A stretch of 64,000 bases of DNA from Deltaproteobacteria bacterium. Its GTDB lineage: Bacteria > Myxococcota_A > UBA796 > GCA-2862545. The stretch lies in NCBI GenBank assembly GCA_007693595.1, contig REDI01000080.1, positions 124,001 through 188,000 on the forward strand. The letters run 5' to 3'. Both the position numbers and the translations under genes were made by a program. Within the stretch, counting starts at the first letter, position 1. Each line of letters begins with the position of its first letter. Positions 46,229 through 55,101 of this stretch are shown here, in pieces. The notes under the pieces are model-generated. The model ran no database searches and was not told where the DNA came from. It saw nothing but the letters and a program-made list of their open reading frames with translations.

Positions 46229-48565
46229 TCAGTCGCAGAAGCTACACGCGCTGACGCAGCGTTCGTAGAGCTGGGGTGCTGTCGTTTCTTGGGACTGACG
46301 AAGCCAGTCTACGCAGACGCTCCACAGCATACGCTCTTCGGCGGCGCGCGCGATGCGCAGGGCGACGTGAGGGTGCCGGCGGGCTTGGCCTGGCGGGAGG
46401 CTCTTGGCTTCGCTCAGCACTGCCGTGGGCCCCCCCGTGGTCTGAAGGGTGTCGAGGAGCAGGGTCGCCGACCGGGGGTCGTCGGGGTTGAGTCGCAGGG
46501 CGCGGCGGGCGTCGACGATCGCCTCGTCGTGGCGGCCGAGCTCGGCGAGGGCTTCGGCGCGAAAGCGCCAGGCATCCGGGCTATCGTGGTTCACGCCCAC
46601 CCGGCTCAGGTGAGCGAGCCCCTCGTCGGTTCGACCCACCTCGAGGAGCGCGCGCCCGTGGTGGGCCCCCTCAGCATAGGAGGGCCGCAGGAAGGCAGCC
46701 TGTTCGAAGGCCAAGAGGGCGGACTCCGGATCGTTCTGCTTGAGGAGGTGGATCCCCAGGTAGAGCGAGAGGGGAGGGCTCGGACCATCCCGAAGGGCCT
46801 CGACCCAGTAGAGGCCGACGGGCATCAGCCTGAGGGCTCGCTCGAAGACCCCTTGGGTGAAGACCCGTTCGTGTGGCCACCGCTGGACGGCCTCGGTCCA
46901 CCAGCGCAGGGCGGCCTCGCGATCCCCGTCGGCCTCGGCGATCCGGCTCAGGACGGCCCGGGGGCGATGATCGGCGGCCCCCCGCTGGCTCGCGCGCTCC
47001 AGGGCGCTCCGCCCCGACTCGAGGTCCCCCAGGGTCAGCGACACCAGTCCACAGCGGAACAGGCTCTCGTGATCGCGGTGGGGGGATGCGAGCAGCTTCG
47101 CGCAGAGCGAGCGTGCGCGCTCGGGATCTTCGGTGGGGTCCGCGAGCCGGGTCGCGAGCATCCAGCGGGGCTCGGGCCGGAGAGGTGCGAGCGCGAGCAG
47201 GGACTCGGCGGCGGTCGGATCCCGTTCCAGGCGCGGGGACAGGGTGCTCACGGTCGCCTCGACCCAGGCGCGGTGGGTGGTGACCGAGATCCCAAGGAGG
47301 GTAGCCACGAGGGCGACGAGGCCGAGCGTGGGTAGCGACCACCGCGGGGCAGGCTCGTAAACGGTATGGCGCCAGGCGAGCAGGACCGAGAACAGGAGCG
47401 CGAGCCCGGGGAGCTGGAGCGGAAAGTCGACGAAGCTGTGGATGAGGCCACCCGCGAGCCCCAGCTCGATCAAGGTGGCGCGTGAGTTCACCTTGTAGAC
47501 CGATCTTGGCCACACCACGAACGCGGCGAGGCCGAGGGCCACCGCGCCGACGCTTCCGCCCTCGGTGAGCCACTGGATCGGGTCGCTGTGGGCGTGGTCG
47601 AACCGCATGTTTCGATAGGGGTCTTGGTAGGTGGTGAAGATCTCGCCGTACCCCCCGAGTCCGACCCCCGCGATCGGGTAGTCCCACAGCATCCTCAAGG
47701 AACGACCCCACTGATCTAGTCGTTGCGCCGCCGAGGAGGGCCCGTCGGGGTTGGTGTCGAGCCAGCCTCCCGCGGCGAAGACGAGGGCGGTCAAGGCGAC
47801 GACCGCGGGGAGTCCAGCCCACGAGAGCCGCGTCGGGAGCAGCCGACTCAGCCCCAGGAGCAGGACGCACAGCACCGCCAGGATCGCCCCGAGGGAACCC
47901 GTCCCTACGATGAGCGCGAGCCCGGCGAGCCCGGCGAGCCCGGCGAGCGCGGCGAGCCCTAGTCGGTGGGAGGGGTGCCCCTTGGGATGCAGTAGAGGCT
48001 TGAGCGCGAGCGGGAGCAGCACGACCGCGAGGGTGGCGTTGAAGTTCGGGTTGACCAGGGGCGCCCAGCCATCGTAGGCCTGCGTGCGCAGCGGGATGAG
48101 GCCGTAGAGGGTGGGTGGCGCGAGCAGCTTGTGGGCGAGGACGAGCGCGCCGAGCGCCAGGAGAGACCAGGCCGCGATCCGCTCGATCCGAACCGACTTG
48201 CGAGGCGAGATCAGGGCGAGGGTCATGGTGGCGGGGATCGCGAGGAGGAGTCCGCCGCTGCCGAAGGTGAGTCGATCGAGTCCGGTCGGGGTGAGCGGGC
48301 TTAGAAGGCAGAAGAGGGCGAGGAGCGCCAGCAGGGCGGTGGGGACCAACCAGCCTCGGGTCGAGGGCTCGGGAACGGTTGCGGAGGGGGTCGGAGAGGC
48401 TGCGAGCATGCGTCGAGTGAGGAGCGCGAGCCCGAGGGCCGCGAGCAGCAGCGTCAGGACCACCGCCTGCGCCCAGGGCGCAACAGCCCCGTTGAGGGCG
48501 ATCCCGAGGGCGACCGCCAAGCCAAGAAGCACGCCAGCCGCTACCCGGGTCCCCACCTGTCGCAT
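46229..48565 (-). CDS. O-antigen ligase/polymerase-type protein with TPR tail
   Basis: 778 residues. About twelve TM helices (1-430) with the Wzy/WaaL-type periplasmic loop containing GVGLGGYGEIFTTYQDP and HAHSDPIQWLTEGG, the conserved His/Asp region of the O-antigen ligase family. From about 440 to 775 the protein is soluble TPR-like helices (for example ALRRALRLNPDDPRSA-type units). Such proteins polymerise or ligate glycans, or transfer them to protein; the TPRs may hold a partner. It abuts the second polymerase gene (stop 48566). It contains a 9-base tandem repeat. Confidence 0.85.
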   Translation of the reverse strand: MRQVGTRVAAGVLLGLAVALGIALNGAVAPWAQAVVLTLLLAALGLALLTRRMLAASPTPSATVPEPSTRGWLVPTALLALLALFCLLSPLTPTGLDRLTFGSGGLLLAIPATMTLALISPRKSVRIERIAAWSLLALGALVLAHKLLAPPTLYGLIPLRTQAYDGWAPLVNPNFNATLAVVLLPLALKPLLHPKGHPSHRLGLAALAGLAGLAGLALIVGTGSLGAILAVLCVLLLGLSRLLPTRLSWAGLPAVVALTALVFAAGGWLDTNPDGPSSAAQRLDQWGRSLRMLWDYPIAGVGLGGYGEIFTTYQDPYRNMRFDHAHSDPIQWLTEGGSVGAVALGLAAFVVWPRSVYKVNSRATLIELGLAGGLIHSFVDFPLQLPGLALLFSVLLAWRHTVYEPAPRWSLPTLGLVALVATLLGISVTTHRAWVEATVSTLSPRLERDPTAAESLLALAPLRPEPRWMLATRLADPTEDPERARSLCAKLLASPHRDHESLFRCGLVSLTLGDLESGRSALERASQRGAADHRPRAVLSRIAEADGDREAALRWWTEAVQRWPHERVFTQGVFERALRLMPVGLYWVEALRDGPSPPLSLYLGIHLLKQNDPESALLAFEQAAFLRPSYAEGAHHGRALLEVGRTDEGLAHLSRVGVNHDSPDAWRFRAEALAELGRHDEAIVDARRALRLNPDDPRSATLLLDTLQTTGGPTAVLSEAKSLPPGQARRHPHVALRIARAAEERMLWSVCVDWLRQSQETTAPQLYERCVSACSFCD
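47921..47956. repeat. 9-base tandem repeat in polymerase-TPR gene
   Basis: CCCGGCGAG occurs three times exactly (47921-47947) and once with one mismatch (47948-47956). On the coding (minus) strand it gives a run of Leu-Ala-Gly units in a TM helix. Slippage by one unit keeps the frame but shifts the helix by three residues. Confidence 0.85.
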
Positions 48566-49918
48566 CTACGCCATCCCCAGCTCTCTAAGGCGTTCCGTAC
48601 TCTTCCTGCTCTCAGCGTACCACAGGAAGATGATGCCGAACCAGAAGTAGGCGGGGGCGTAGGTGAGTGCGTCGAAGACGAGCGCGTACAGAACGAACAC
48701 GAGGAAGGCACAGGCCAGGCCCACGGCGACGGTGCGGAAGCGGGGCGAGTGGTCGGCGCGGAGGAGCGCGAGCACATGCCAGCCGATGTAGCCCAGGTAG
48801 AGCAAGGTGATCAGAAACCCCACCACGCCTTGCTCCGCGAGGATCCCGAGGTAGGCGTTGTGGGGAACCAGCGAGACCTGGCCACCGCTCGAGAAGTGAA
48901 CCTCGGTGGCGAACGAGGCGGTTCCCGTCCCGAAGACGGGGTTTTCGGTGAAGATCCGCCAGCCGTGCTCGGCGACGATCTGTCGGTCCCGCAGACTGCC
49001 GTCGGTCTCGAAGTAGTGCCCCTCCACCAGGGGGTTGAGTCGGAACAGGAGCCCCTGCACGTCGACGAAGGCCGGGGCCGCGATCAGCACCCCGGCCCCG
49101 CCGGCGAGTACGGCGACGATCTGCTTCCGAACGATCCACAACAGGATCGGTGAGATCGCGACGAGGAGCAGGATGGCGGCGCGGGTCACGCTCGCGGCGA
49201 TCGCCACGCTACCCACCAAGACGACCATCGGCGCGAAGGCGCGGAGGACCCGGCTCGAGGACGCTTGAAGCATCGCCGCGCAGGGCCCCAGCCCCAGCAG
49301 GAGCGAGAAGGACCACTCCGTCGCGATGCCTCCGAATCCTGCGCTTCGGGTGACGCCATAGCCCTCGTCGATCTCGCCAAAGAGCATCCCTGTGGCCGCG
49401 ACGACGAGGTAGGCCAGCCCGAGCAAGGGACCGACTCTCGCGATCCACGTCTCGCGAGGGAGGTTGAGGGCGAGCTGGGTCAGCACGCCCAGGAGCAGGA
49501 AGCCAAACACGACCTGCACGTCGCGGGACGAGAAGTATTGAGAACGGGAGAAGCCTACAACGAACAGGAGGGTCATCGCCAGGTGAGGGATCCAGTGCAG
49601 GTTGGGACGGAGCGGATGCTGGCGGAAGAGGAGCCCATGGGCGAGAGTCGCGCCGAGCACGCCGAGCACGGTGAGCTTTCCAACCGAGAGGATCACGCCC
49701 ACGTTGATGCCGAACTCCAGCCCATCCGAGATCATGACCGCGGCCAGCAAGACGGGGGCCGACAGGGTGGGGTTCCAGGCCATGAGCACCAGCGTCGCGA
49801 GCACCGGGACCGCGAGCACGACCCAGAGCGGCTCGAGGTAGAGGAGCGGCGCGAAAGCGAGGAGCGCGACGAGAGGCGCCGCGGGAAGCAGGAAGGGCAG
49901 CCTCTCTCTCAGGATCAC
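48566..49918 (-). CDS. O-antigen ligase/polymerase-type membrane protein
   Basis: 450 residues with about ten to twelve TM helices along its whole length. A large periplasmic loop near 300-370 has the family motif GWRIFTENPVFGTGTASF followed by VPHNAYLGILAEQG, the H-N-x-Y-L mark of O-antigen polymerase/ligase proteins. It is a Wzy-type polymerase candidate. GTG 49918 overlaps the Wzc-like stop codon (GTGA), and its TAG directly abuts the start of the second polymerase. Two such proteins in one locus could split polymerisation and ligation. Confidence 0.87.
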   Translation of the reverse strand: MILRERLPFLLPAAPLVALLAFAPLLYLEPLWVVLAVPVLATLVLMAWNPTLSAPVLLAAVMISDGLEFGINVGVILSVGKLTVLGVLGATLAHGLLFRQHPLRPNLHWIPHLAMTLLFVVGFSRSQYFSSRDVQVVFGFLLLGVLTQLALNLPRETWIARVGPLLGLAYLVVAATGMLFGEIDEGYGVTRSAGFGGIATEWSFSLLLGLGPCAAMLQASSSRVLRAFAPMVVLVGSVAIAASVTRAAILLLVAISPILLWIVRKQIVAVLAGGAGVLIAAPAFVDVQGLLFRLNPLVEGHYFETDGSLRDRQIVAEHGWRIFTENPVFGTGTASFATEVHFSSGGQVSLVPHNAYLGILAEQGVVGFLITLLYLGYIGWHVLALLRADHSPRFRTVAVGLACAFLVFVLYALVFDALTYAPAYFWFGIIFLWYAESRKSTERLRELGMA

Positions 49919-52032
49919 GACGACATCCTCGCCGGGGGCTCTGCCTCCTTGTCGTCCGAGCCGTAGGCGTACTTGCCATATCCGTAGTAATAGTAGGGAT
50001 CTCCGCTGTCGCGGGATCGCGAGGCATTGAGCACCAAGCCCGTGACATCACACCCGGCCTTCTCGAACTTGTTGAGGGTAAATCGAACGAGAGAGCGCGA
50101 CGAGGACCCCGCCTTGACCACCAGGATGATGTTGTCGACGTGTCGTCCCAGGTGCACGGGATCGGCGAGCCCCCCCGCGGGAGGTGTGTCGATCACGATC
50201 AGATCGTAGCTCTCTTCGGCCATCGAGATGAACTCCTGCATCGCGGGGCTCGCCAGGACCTCCCAGGTCCGCCCGGTGTGGCTTCCCCGGGTGAGCAAGC
50301 GCAGCCGGGGGACCATGGTCTCGGTGACCACGCTGTCCATCGGCGCGTTGTCGAGGAGGATGTTGTTGAGGCCGGGACGGTTGCGGGCCACGTCGAAGAC
50401 CTGATGCAAGCGGGGCCTACGGTGGTCCCCCTCGACCAGAAGCACGGACTTGCCCGATTGGGCGAAGGTGACGCCGATCTGTACCGCGATGCTGGTCTTG
50501 CCCTCGGAGGAGAGGCTCGAGGTCACCAGGATGTGTCGCGCGTTCAGGCCATCGCGGGTTCGGCCGGCCATGGTGCACAGGCCACGGATCGCCTCGGAGA
50601 GCATGGAGGTCGGCTCGAACTGAGGAGTCAGCTCGATCTTCTCGCGACTGCCGCTGATGTTTGGCAAGACGGCCAGGATGGGGACGCGAATGTAGGGCTC
50701 GATGTCGGCCGGACCGGAGATGGACTCATCGGTGAGGCCGCGGGCGACGACGGCGAGCAGGCCGAGAAAGCCCCCGAGAAGCCCCGCGGCTAACAGGGTA
50801 AGCAGCACCCGAGGACGAATGGGTTGCTCGGGCGCTGTCGCTTTATCTACGTTGTAGGCATTGTTTAGGCGAGTCTCGGAGACCCGCTGGAGCTCGTCTC
50901 TCCGGTCGACGAGCTGTTGGTGATTGCGCTCGATCTGCCGTAGCTCTCGCTCGAGCTCGCGGTACTGGGCCGCCAGCCGCTCGGCCTGCAGGACTTCCGC
51001 CTTGGCCTTCTCGCGCTCTGAGACGAGCTGTCGCTCCTGTTGACGCATCAAAGCCAGGTTCTTCTGTTCGGCGCGGACGGCGAGGGCTGTCTCGCTCGCG
51101 ACCTGCTCCTCGATCTCACGAAGGGCAGCGTTCGCCTGGATATAGTCGGGGTGTCGCTCCCCGTAGGAGGCGCGCGCGGTACTGGCGGCGGCTCGAGCAG
51201 CCTCGTAGGCGCGGGTGATCTCTCGGCTGATGGGGAGTCCCGGCATACGGAGTAGCGCGTCGATGTCCTTGCGGCCGAGCAGCTCGGTGAGGGTGTCGAC
51301 CCGAGCCTCGAGCAGGACCCGCTGGGCGGTGAGGCGGCCGTACTCCTGCTCGAGCTCTTCGAGCATCGAAGACAGGGTGCCGCCGTCGCGGTCGTCGCGG
51401 CCGTCGCGGTGCCCCTGGATGAGGTTGTGCTCGTCTTTGAAGGCGATCAGCTCGGCGAAGGCTACCTCGCGTCTGCGCGCGGCATCGGCGAGGCGCTCCT
51501 CGATCCATCGGTTGGCCTCGCGCGCGAGGGCTCGACGCCGCTCCAGGTTCTCGTCTACGAAGGCGCGCGCCACCAAGTCGGCGAGGAGCTGCGCCCTCTC
51601 CGGTTCTTGGTCGGTCATCGAGATGCGCATCAGGTGGCTACGCTCGACCGGGACGACGGTCATGCGGTCGAGGATATCGCGCGGGCTCAGCTCGTCGCCG
51701 GTGACCTGATTGTACTCTACGGCGACTCGCCCCGCGAAGCTCCGGCTCTGGAAGAGCTGTACCTGGGTTCGGTAGAAGCGCTCGATCTCTTGAAAGCCGT
51801 GGGCCTCGGGAGGCTGGATGCCCCGGCCCGGCACCTCTTGCTGCTGACTTGGGTAGATGAGCACCGAGGCGGTGGCGCGGTAGATCCGTGGAGAGACGAC
51901 GAGCACGGCGCCAGCGATCAGGAAGCTGAAGACCAACGCGACCCCCACCAGCCACCAGTGCTTGCGGAGCATCGGCAGCAAATCCATGAGGCTGAAGCGC
52001 TCAGCGAGGGTTGGTGCGGGGTTCAGCGACAT
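49915..52032 (-). CDS. Wzc-type tyrosine autokinase/chain-length regulator
   Basis: 705 residues. TM1 (about 27-47), a Wzz domain with a long coiled coil (about 160-410), TM2 (about 425-445), then a BY-kinase domain. Walker A reads SSLSSEGKTS (near 507), Walker A' VLLVEGDHRRPR, and IVIDTPPAGG is Walker B. The tail has a tyrosine cluster (YYYYGYGKYAY), the autophosphorylation site of Wzc proteins. It controls polymer length and export together with an OPX protein. ATG 52032 (MSLNPAPTL) is preferred to a GTG 36 bases earlier. First gene of the minus-strand half-operon, with 172 bases upstream holding no clear promoter. Confidence 0.92.
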   Translation of the reverse strand: MSLNPAPTLAERFSLMDLLPMLRKHWWLVGVALVFSFLIAGAVLVVSPRIYRATASVLIYPSQQQEVPGRGIQPPEAHGFQEIERFYRTQVQLFQSRSFAGRVAVEYNQVTGDELSPRDILDRMTVVPVERSHLMRISMTDQEPERAQLLADLVARAFVDENLERRRALAREANRWIEERLADAARRREVAFAELIAFKDEHNLIQGHRDGRDDRDGGTLSSMLEELEQEYGRLTAQRVLLEARVDTLTELLGRKDIDALLRMPGLPISREITRAYEAARAAASTARASYGERHPDYIQANAALREIEEQVASETALAVRAEQKNLALMRQQERQLVSEREKAKAEVLQAERLAAQYRELERELRQIERNHQQLVDRRDELQRVSETRLNNAYNVDKATAPEQPIRPRVLLTLLAAGLLGGFLGLLAVVARGLTDESISGPADIEPYIRVPILAVLPNISGSREKIELTPQFEPTSMLSEAIRGLCTMAGRTRDGLNARHILVTSSLSSEGKTSIAVQIGVTFAQSGKSVLLVEGDHRRPRLHQVFDVARNRPGLNNILLDNAPMDSVVTETMVPRLRLLTRGSHTGRTWEVLASPAMQEFISMAEESYDLIVIDTPPAGGLADPVHLGRHVDNIILVVKAGSSSRSLVRFTLNKFEKAGCDVTGLVLNASRSRDSGDPYYYYGYGKYAYGSDDKEAEPPARMSS

Positions 52033-52204
52033 AGGCGGGGACCTCTTGGGCTCGTCGGATCGGGGCACTTGGCCCGCGGTAGGCGCCTGGAGCGCACAGG
52101 GCGGCCGAACCCTATCGTGCAGTGTGCCGAAGGGCGCTCCAGCTTCAGACGTTGTGATCGGTCCCCTGGTAACCTCACGGCATGGGCCGGGGCGTCCTCA
52201 TCGG

Positions 52205-53011
52205 TCAGGGAGGGGAGCGCGGACCGCTGGCTTCGAGCTTGGCGCGCGAGACGCGCTGGAGAGACGGGTGCATGATGAAGTACTGCTTACCATCCTTGAC
52301 TTGCTGGGGTTGAGCTCTGAGCTGACCACTCAGGTATTCCGTGGCGGCAGTCGCTACGGTCGAGGGCATGGCGGCGTGCAGCTTCTTGCGCAGGTCGGTG
52401 AAGTTCTTCAGCCCTGTGGGGTCTACGCGGACCTTGCGCAGGATGGGGCCCGTGTCGATGCCGTCGTCCATGAGGTGGACGGTGAGTCCCACGTGGTCCC
52501 AGCGGTCCTCGAGGATGGCCCATTCCACCACGTCCATGCCCCGATAGCGCGGCAAGATCCCCATGTGGCAGTTCAGCACGCCCCTTGGCGTCGCGCGGAG
52601 GAGGGGCTGACGGATGAGGCCGCCGCCGGTGAAGACGACACCCTGAGCGCCAGACCTGGCGACGGCGTCGACGGCCTCGGGATCGTTGAGATCGCTGACC
52701 AAGCGGATCGCGATCCCCAGCCGGCGGCAGGTGCGTAGAAGGTGGTCTTCCTTGAGGGCTGCCTCGGTGAGCTCCTCGCGGATGCTCGGCACGCCAGGCG
52801 TCGCGGGCTCCCGCAGGACGAGCTTCGAGAAAGCCTTCTTCAGGAGACGGGTTCCGTCGCGCCGCAGCTCGTCCCGAATACGCGAAGGCGTGACCATCCT
52901 GCGCACGACGACCAGCGGCACCTCGACGCCGAGGGCCGTGAGCTTCTCGACGGTCGCGATGGAGTAATAGCTCTTGATAGAAGGGCTTAACAAGGCGGCC
53001 CGTGGCGTCAT
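52205..53011 (-). CDS. Formyltransferase-family enzyme
   Basis: 268 residues. The active site is intact: LNCHMGILPRYRG gives Asn147 and His149, and DDGIDTGPIL gives Asp185, the Asn-His-Asp triad of 10-formyltetrahydrofolate-dependent formyltransferases. It lacks the C-terminal tRNA-binding domain of Fmt and is not PurN. Position next to a polysaccharide locus suggests N-formylation of an amino sugar, which is inference. ATG 53011 overlaps the stop of the propeller gene (ATGA). The gap to wzc is 172 bases. Confidence 0.82.
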   Translation of the reverse strand: MTPRAALLSPSIKSYYSIATVEKLTALGVEVPLVVVRRMVTPSRIRDELRRDGTRLLKKAFSKLVLREPATPGVPSIREELTEAALKEDHLLRTCRRLGIAIRLVSDLNDPEAVDAVARSGAQGVVFTGGGLIRQPLLRATPRGVLNCHMGILPRYRGMDVVEWAILEDRWDHVGLTVHLMDDGIDTGPILRKVRVDPTGLKNFTDLRKKLHAAMPSTVATAATEYLSGQLRAQPQQVKDGKQYFIMHPSLQRVSRAKLEASGPRSPP

Positions 53012-54573
53012 GGCCGCCCCTCTCGCCCGAGGCGGTCGAGGCTGGCGTGCAAGAGCGAGAACACGAGGCTCTGTGCCCGGGCGCTCGGTGAGCGTTGAGG
53101 ATCTGAGAGGGGGTTGAAAACGCTGGCGCGGCGTACCCCGGCTTCGCTGAGGAGCGTCGCTGCGGCGTTGACATAGCGCGCATCCCCGCGGGTCTGCGCG
53201 CACCGAAGGAGGAAGGCGCTGACGGCGAGCACCGAGGCCTCCCTCCGCTCGATGTCCGGCCAGCGATGGTTCACCCGCTGTCGGATCTCGGCACGCCTTA
53301 CGCCGATAAAGCGAGTGATAGCTTCGGCCCACGCCGAGCTCCCCCGGTCGAGGGCGAGGAGCGCTGACGGAGAGCAGTGTCGAAAGGAAGGGCGCTGGTC
53401 CTTCAGGGTCTCGGGATCCTCGAGCCCCAGGGTCGCGCTCAGGTCCGCCCGCAGGCGCTGCCACGGATCCGAACTCAGACCCTGCACATCGTCTAGGCGG
53501 CAGCGCCACGAGACCCCATCCAGGCCGCACAGCGCCTCGCCCGAGACCCAGAAGCCCTCGGAGCTACAGGAGCCCTCGGCGAAGCTGATCACGCCGAACT
53601 TGAAGATCCGACGCGGCAGGCCATCGTGAGAGAACCGGGCGACCTCGGTCCATCGTTCAAGGTCACGACTTGCGAAGAGGTGGGCGTACCGATCCGAGAC
53701 CGAAGGGCCCGGCTCGTAGGCCGTGGCCGCGAGGGCGACCCCGTCGGAGAGGGTCGTGCCGTACCAGACCGGGCCGGGCATAGGCTGCAGCCGCGCGAGC
53801 TGAGAGCGCGCGCGATCGAGCCGGACCACGTAGCTGAGCTGGAGGGGGGAGTCCATGATCCAGAAGACGGCGTCCTCGGTGAACCAGAGGTGGCATGTCC
53901 GGTAGAGCTGGCTTCCATCTCCGTGGATCGCAACCAGTTCCAGGGACTCCGAGAGCTGGATGAGCCAGCACTCGCCGTCGAGATCCCCGGTCGTCAGCCA
54001 ATAGGTGCAGGTGAAGGGGTCGAACGCTGCGTGGTGGATGTGGCGAGCCTGACCGGGATCCAGCCGCATGGGCGTATGCCAGGTGCGTCCACCGTCGTGC
54101 GAGGCGTGGATCGGTACGGGTCGCCTCTGGGGGTTCGAGCCGTACTCCCCGAAGATCAGGGTGGAGCGATGGCGGGCGATGGAGCCATGGAGCAAGTTTC
54201 GGCACTGGGAGAGGCGCAGCGTGGGTCGCCACCGCCCGGTCGCGAGCTCCAGATCGTAGACCACTCCGCGCCGGATAACGACGAGCCGGTCTTCGTTCGA
54301 GTAGGGGACGACGTTGCACTTGTCTAGTCGGGCGGCGCGGCGCGCGAGCCTGCTGCGCCCCGCCACCCTTTCGATGGGCGTGCTCGGCGCGTCGAAGTGG
54401 TGGGTGCCATCCCTACGGCGCCACGTGATCCTGCGCCCTCGAGTCGAGACGCGCTCCTCGGCGGTCGCGTAGTGCACGATCTCGGCTCGGTCGTCGACGA
54501 CGAGGCGGCGGAGGCGAGGCGACGCGGAGGAGGGATGCGTTTCAGGGCGCGCCAAGCTTACGGGTCCAGGCAA
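53008..54573 (-). CDS. Beta-propeller (Asp-box) protein of unknown function
   Basis: 521 residues. Repeated beta-blades with an Asp-box SHDGGRTWHTP near residue 182, as in sialidase-type propellers, and several Trp/His-rich blades to about 380. A helical C-terminal domain (about 395-520) follows. No signal peptide is visible, so cytoplasmic. Its stop overlaps the formyltransferase start by 4 bases, so the two probably act together. The start is uncertain: TTG 54573 overlaps the upstream gene by 16 bases; TTG 54555 just after that gene's stop is the alternative. Family not recognised. Confidence 0.68.
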   Translation of the reverse strand: MPGPVSLARPETHPSSASPRLRRLVVDDRAEIVHYATAEERVSTRGRRITWRRRDGTHHFDAPSTPIERVAGRSRLARRAARLDKCNVVPYSNEDRLVVIRRGVVYDLELATGRWRPTLRLSQCRNLLHGSIARHRSTLIFGEYGSNPQRRPVPIHASHDGGRTWHTPMRLDPGQARHIHHAAFDPFTCTYWLTTGDLDGECWLIQLSESLELVAIHGDGSQLYRTCHLWFTEDAVFWIMDSPLQLSYVVRLDRARSQLARLQPMPGPVWYGTTLSDGVALAATAYEPGPSVSDRYAHLFASRDLERWTEVARFSHDGLPRRIFKFGVISFAEGSCSSEGFWVSGEALCGLDGVSWRCRLDDVQGLSSDPWQRLRADLSATLGLEDPETLKDQRPSFRHCSPSALLALDRGSSAWAEAITRFIGVRRAEIRQRVNHRWPDIERREASVLAVSAFLLRCAQTRGDARYVNAAATLLSEAGVRRASVFNPLSDPQRSPSARAQSLVFSLLHASLDRLGREGRP

Positions 54574-55022
54574 TCCGGCCCGAGGACGGTCTGGGTGCGG
54601 GGATCGACCGCGGTCAAGGAGGGGACGAAGTCGGGGTCCAGCCCCAGGCTGTCGTCGAAGTCATCGGCGGTATTGCACGGGATGGTGCGCACCCCATCGA
54701 GGCCATCGCAGTCGTGGTCGATGCCGTCGCCCTCGACCTCGTGGGGGCTGCATGGGTAGATCGTGGGGTCTGTGGGGTCGCAGTCGGCGGCGTCGGGCCA
54801 GTCGTCGCCGTCGGAGTCGATCGTGGTCCCACAGTCGGCGTCGCAGCCGTCCCCCCGCACGTCGGGAGCGAAGGGGTGGATGTCGGGGTTGTTGTCGTTG
54901 CAGTCCTCGTCGACGCCCCAACCGTCCCCATCTGCGTCGAAGAGGGCGTCGAACTGATTTCGGCTCATGTAGCCACAGGCCGTCAAGGCCAAGCAGAGCG
55001 CGAGGGTGAGTGGACGGGACAT
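54558..55022 (-). CDS. Small lipoprotein with MopE-type metal-binding motifs
   Basis: 154 residues. Lipobox LTAC (Cys16). The mature part repeats D-x-D-G-D-G-W/D-x-x-x-x-D-C-D/N-D motifs: DADGDGWGVDEDCNDNNPD, DSDGDDWPDAADCDPTDP and DGIDHDCDG. These match the Asp/Asn/Cys motif of MopE-like proteins, which bind metal, with calcium the usual ligand for DxDxDG loops. ATG 55022 follows GGAGG by 5 bases. It overlaps the propeller gene on the same strand. Confidence 0.8.
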   Translation of the reverse strand: MSRPLTLALCLALTACGYMSRNQFDALFDADGDGWGVDEDCNDNNPDIHPFAPDVRGDGCDADCGTTIDSDGDDWPDAADCDPTDPTIYPCSPHEVEGDGIDHDCDGLDGVRTIPCNTADDFDDSLGLDPDFVPSLTAVDPRTQTVLGPDCLDP

Positions 55023-55101
55023 CGGACCTCCGCGGGCAGCATAGCGCAAGAGGATGGCGCTCGTGAAGTCTTGCGCACGGCGAGGCGCCAGGGGCGTCCG
55101 A

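Noticed and set aside
52033-52204. Sigma-54 promoter before the Wzc-like gene
   Set aside because: A GGCAC element is present but the GC at -12 is at the wrong spacing.
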